Shown here piece after piece: positions 61,702 through 64,000 of a stretch of 64,000 bases of DNA. Source of the DNA: NBLH01 sp050296515 (GTDB lineage: Bacteria > Bacteroidota > Bacteroidia > Bacteroidales > NBLH01); NCBI GenBank assembly GCA_050296515.1, contig JBNKRJ010000021.1:148849-212848 (forward strand), written 5' to 3'. The first letter of the stretch is position 1. Each line of letters starts with the position of its first letter. The notes under the pieces were generated by a model that was given only the letters and a program-made list of their open reading frames with translations, made no database searches and was not told where the DNA came from. The translations under genes were made by a program, and so were the position numbers.

Positions 61702-61813
61702 TGTCATTTAGTTAAGAAACTATTTTTGCTAATTTGGTGTCTACCCCCCTCAACTCAGTCTCCAGATGGATCCTGAGCTGAGCCCAGGTCGAATTTTATT
61801 AACTAAACGATGA
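61702..61813. repeat. Inverted-repeat-bounded 112-bp spacer segment
   Basis: TGTCATTTAGTTAA (61702-61715) and TTAACTAAACGATGA (61799-61813, reverse complement TCATCGTTTAGTTAA) form imperfect terminal repeats around CCCCCC- and CTGAGCTGAG-rich sequence. It resembles the trimmed ends of an insertion sequence, but no transposase remnant is present. Confidence 0.4.
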
Positions 61814-61904
61814 AACTTACAATTGGTAACAAATTACTGCAGAATCAATATTCTGAATAACAAAAATATTCTTTTCTGTTTATTTTTCACTAAGGTAATT
61901 AAAT

Positions 61905-63656
61905 CTATTTTAGATGCTTAATATACATCCGGCAAAGTTTGCAATCAAAAGCTAATTGATATTTTCCGAACTTATTTTCGATGAATAGTTTGCTATTGTC
62001 GGGCGCAGATGTTTTTAATTGTTTCTTTTCGCAAATGCCCAACTCATACTTCATGCAATAGCGGGTGGTCATCAGGTTCTTATTCAGGTAATTTTCAGTT
62101 ACTTCCGGAGCTTTTTCAAGAACATTGGCACCATGCCGGGCATAAAACTTCACAGCAAGACTATTCGAAACATTAAAGGCATAATCAAGTACTTCTTTAT
62201 AAAAAGGAACACTGGAAGGTTTAAATTGAATATGCCCTGGTTGATATTTCTTAATTCGCTCATTCAGTAGTAGTTCCAAAACAGTTCTTCTAAGCTGGTT
62301 TACTTCAGCAATACGATAAAAGCCTATTTCGGATTGGACTTTCCAATTAAAGGCAGTAATTCTAAAATATTCGTCCGAAATATCTAAAAACTGCTTTTGA
62401 AACATGTTAATAATAAGTTCCTGCTTTTTTGCTTTTTCTGTGGCTTTTGGTAATTCAAAAGTTACAGAGATATGGTCTTCATCTGTTGCTTTTATTTGAA
62501 TACCTTCATCAATATTAAAAACTTCTATGGAACAACTTATTTTCCTTATTTCCGTGCTTTTCTCTAATTGTTTTAAAAAAGAATGATTGTGATTTCGATA
62601 AACCTGTGTGCCTTTTTGAATGTTTAAAGTGTCAGAAATCAACAGATAATTCCCTTCGACTTTCTCAACCCGAATGCCTTTTAGCTCTTCTTTTTCGTTA
62701 ATAAAGCACAATCCGTCACCATTTGCAATTGCAACGTTGGTGTTGATTATCAATCTCTTGTTTTGGCATTCAATCACTTTGCCCAAAGGTTCACCAAAAG
62801 ATTTTGGCGAATGCAGTGATACCATTTGCTCAGCCCTACCAGAAAGGAAGTAGGAAGTAAACCTTCGGTTAAATGATTTACTAACATCAGGGGTAAAACC
62901 AGGATAAATAGTACCGGAAGAATCTTTTCGAAAATCAGGTTTAGTTTCAATCAACTTATCCAATACCTGCCTGTAATAGGTCACTACATTTTTTACATAG
63001 GCTTCATCTTTCAATCGGCCTTCAATTTTAAATGATTTAATTCCGGCATGGGCCATTTGAGCAATCTTCTCTCCTACCGATAAGTCTTTTAATGATAATA
63101 AATGCTTGTCTCTGGCCAGTATGTCTCCATTCTTGTTAGTAAGAGTATATTTCAGTCTGCAAGCCTGTGCGCATTCTCCCCTATTAGCGCTTCGCTGACC
63201 AATGGCCTGGCTCATATAACACTGCCCGCTTAAGCTTACACACAAAGCTCCATGTATAAATGCCTCCAGTTCAATGGAAGTATTTGAACTTATTTGTTTT
63301 ATTTCATCCAAAGATAATTCCCTGGCCAAAACCGCACGTGAAATTCCAATTTCATTAAGAAACTGAACTTGTTTTAATTCAAAATTATTTGCCTGGGTGC
63401 TTGCATGAATAGGAATTGGTGGCAAATCCATTTCAAGAATGCCCATATCCTGGATGATGATAGCATCTGCACCAATATTATACAGCTGATGAATCAGCTT
63501 TTGGACTTTTTCTAATTCATGCTCGTATAAAATGGTATTTAGTGCAATGAAAACTTTTGAATGATAGATGTGTGCATATTTAATCAGCTCTTCGATGGAA
63601 CTGATGCTATTTGCAGCCTGTTTTCGTGCTCCAAAATCAGGGGCACCAATGTACAC
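61905..63656 (-). CDS. U32-family peptidase/tRNA-hydroxylation-type protein
   Basis: 583 residues from the GTG at 63656; the true protein is longer. Upstream in frame, codons to 63734 give IKKLELLAPAKNLIVGKAAINHGADA, which is the conserved start of U32 proteins, but no ATG, GTG or TTG is found before the stop at 63744-63746. The U32 core is clear: EAFIHGALCVSLSGQCYMSQAIGQRSANRGECAQACRLKY (Cys ligands) and FKIEGRLKDEAYVKNVVTYYR. C-terminal Cys-rich segments are CMKYELGICEK and FDCKLCRMYIKHL. Members hydroxylate tRNA uridine or act as proteases. Cytoplasmic. The start anomaly is discussed as a finding. Confidence 0.88.
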   Translation of the reverse strand: MYIGAPDFGARKQAANSISSIEELIKYAHIYHSKVFIALNTILYEHELEKVQKLIHQLYNIGADAIIIQDMGILEMDLPPIPIHASTQANNFELKQVQFLNEIGISRAVLARELSLDEIKQISSNTSIELEAFIHGALCVSLSGQCYMSQAIGQRSANRGECAQACRLKYTLTNKNGDILARDKHLLSLKDLSVGEKIAQMAHAGIKSFKIEGRLKDEAYVKNVVTYYRQVLDKLIETKPDFRKDSSGTIYPGFTPDVSKSFNRRFTSYFLSGRAEQMVSLHSPKSFGEPLGKVIECQNKRLIINTNVAIANGDGLCFINEKEELKGIRVEKVEGNYLLISDTLNIQKGTQVYRNHNHSFLKQLEKSTEIRKISCSIEVFNIDEGIQIKATDEDHISVTFELPKATEKAKKQELIINMFQKQFLDISDEYFRITAFNWKVQSEIGFYRIAEVNQLRRTVLELLLNERIKKYQPGHIQFKPSSVPFYKEVLDYAFNVSNSLAVKFYARHGANVLEKAPEVTENYLNKNLMTTRYCMKYELGICEKKQLKTSAPDNSKLFIENKFGKYQLAFDCKLCRMYIKHLK

Positions 63657-63781
63657 AGCATCAGCTCCATGATTGATGGCTGCTTTACCTACAATAAGGT
63701 TTTTGGCAGGGGCTAATAATTCAAGCTTTTTGATGACAGTTATTTACTTAATAATAGCTGCAAAATTAACTAAAATTGGAA

Positions 63782-64000
63782 TATTATACCGAACCGCTGT
63801 TAGTATTTGGTTGGCTTTGTATAAATCTAAGAATTGAAGATGTTGATAGTTCGAGAATAAAAATATATGTAAAAGGGGCAAAAAACAGCAAAGACAGGTA
63901 TACATTATTAAGTAGCAAATTACTTGAAGACTTAAGGGGTTACTGGAAAATATACAGGCCTGAAAAATATTTATTTGAAGGGACACAAGGAGTAAAATAT
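63782..64000 (+). pseudogene. Tyrosine recombinase (integrase) remnant, running off the window
   Basis: Frame ending exactly at base 64000: INLRIEDVDSSRIKIYVKGAKN, SKDRYTLLSSKLLEDLRG, YWKIYRPEKYLFEGTQGVKY. This is the core of the catalytic domain of XerD-like integrases just before the HxxR box. Upstream of INLRIED the expected GLRVSE motif (first catalytic Arg) is garbled (VFGWLC), and no start codon exists between the U32 gene and this point. The HxxR and Tyr lie outside. Probably a degraded integrase gene. Confidence 0.65.

Noticed and set aside
63744..63986. 80-codon minus-strand open frame near the window end
   Set aside because: It is antisense to the clear integrase remnant and has no motif.
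1..64000. CRISPR array, rRNA or tRNA genes
   Set aside because: No regularly spaced short direct repeats and no tRNA cloverleaf or rRNA segments were recognised on either strand; a tRNAscan run would be needed to exclude a single tRNA.

Overview
The window comes from a low-GC member of the Bacteroidota, probably a marine or sediment relative of Marinilabiliales/Prolixibacteraceae. This rests on a type IX secretion (T9SS) sorting tail on a metalloprotease, a GldM remnant, TonB receptors with DUF4249 lipoproteins, a DUF3078 barrel, a hybrid TPR/histidine kinase/REC/AraC regulator and a Bacteroidota-type promoter (TTG-N19-TAnnTTTG). No rRNA, tRNA or CRISPR array was seen.

Layout. 1-12 kb: 3' part of a Cys/Met-metabolism PLP enzyme, a secreted M4 protease, a nitrilase-family hydrolase, a pentapeptide-repeat protein, a DUF554 membrane protein, a PIF1-like helicase and a beta-helix lipoprotein. 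12.4-19.2 kb: an arsenic cluster (ArsR, small thioredoxin, ArsF-like lipoprotein, ArsG-like and ArsP-like permeases, DGC zinc protein, Acr3, then a Usp protein). Two matching ArsR-type palindromes precede its first two genes. A dispersed structured repeat forms the leaders of arsF and acr3 and supplies the sequence at their start codons. 19.2-26.4 kb: a decayed accessory zone with a GldM pseudogene ending at a MITE-like element, a nucleoside hydrolase-FmdE fusion with a ZIP transporter, a DUF4350 pseudogene carrying a 51-bp palindrome, small sensor or lipoprotein genes and another copy of the ars-type repeat. 26.4-29.2 kb: acyltransferase, 7TM-AraC regulator, SemiSWEET.

29.3-37 kb: a five-gene outer-membrane operon (secreted unknown, STN-type TonB receptor, MG/plug-like protein, two tandem DUF4249 lipoproteins). 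37-41.7 kb: TPM and LemA-like pair, then a DegT aminotransferase overlapping a GT2 glycosyltransferase. 41.8-50.8 kb: hybrid two-component regulator, a secreted unknown, and a 1334-residue SF1 helicase with a C-terminal Vsr-like nuclease, similar in plan to single-gene anti-phage helicase-nucleases. 50.8-54.8 kb: two duplicated beta-barrel proteins and a DUF3078 barrel protein with about 59 Trp-rich nine-residue repeats, the most unusual protein here. 55-64 kb: tryptophanase, MscS-CorA-MscS, a U32 peptidase lacking a normal start codon, and a tyrosine-recombinase remnant at the edge.

All calls come from reading the sequence and recalling family features; no searches were run. Three pseudogenes carry frameshifts or missing segments. 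Homopolymer sequencing errors could explain the single-base shifts but not the truncation or the internal loss.
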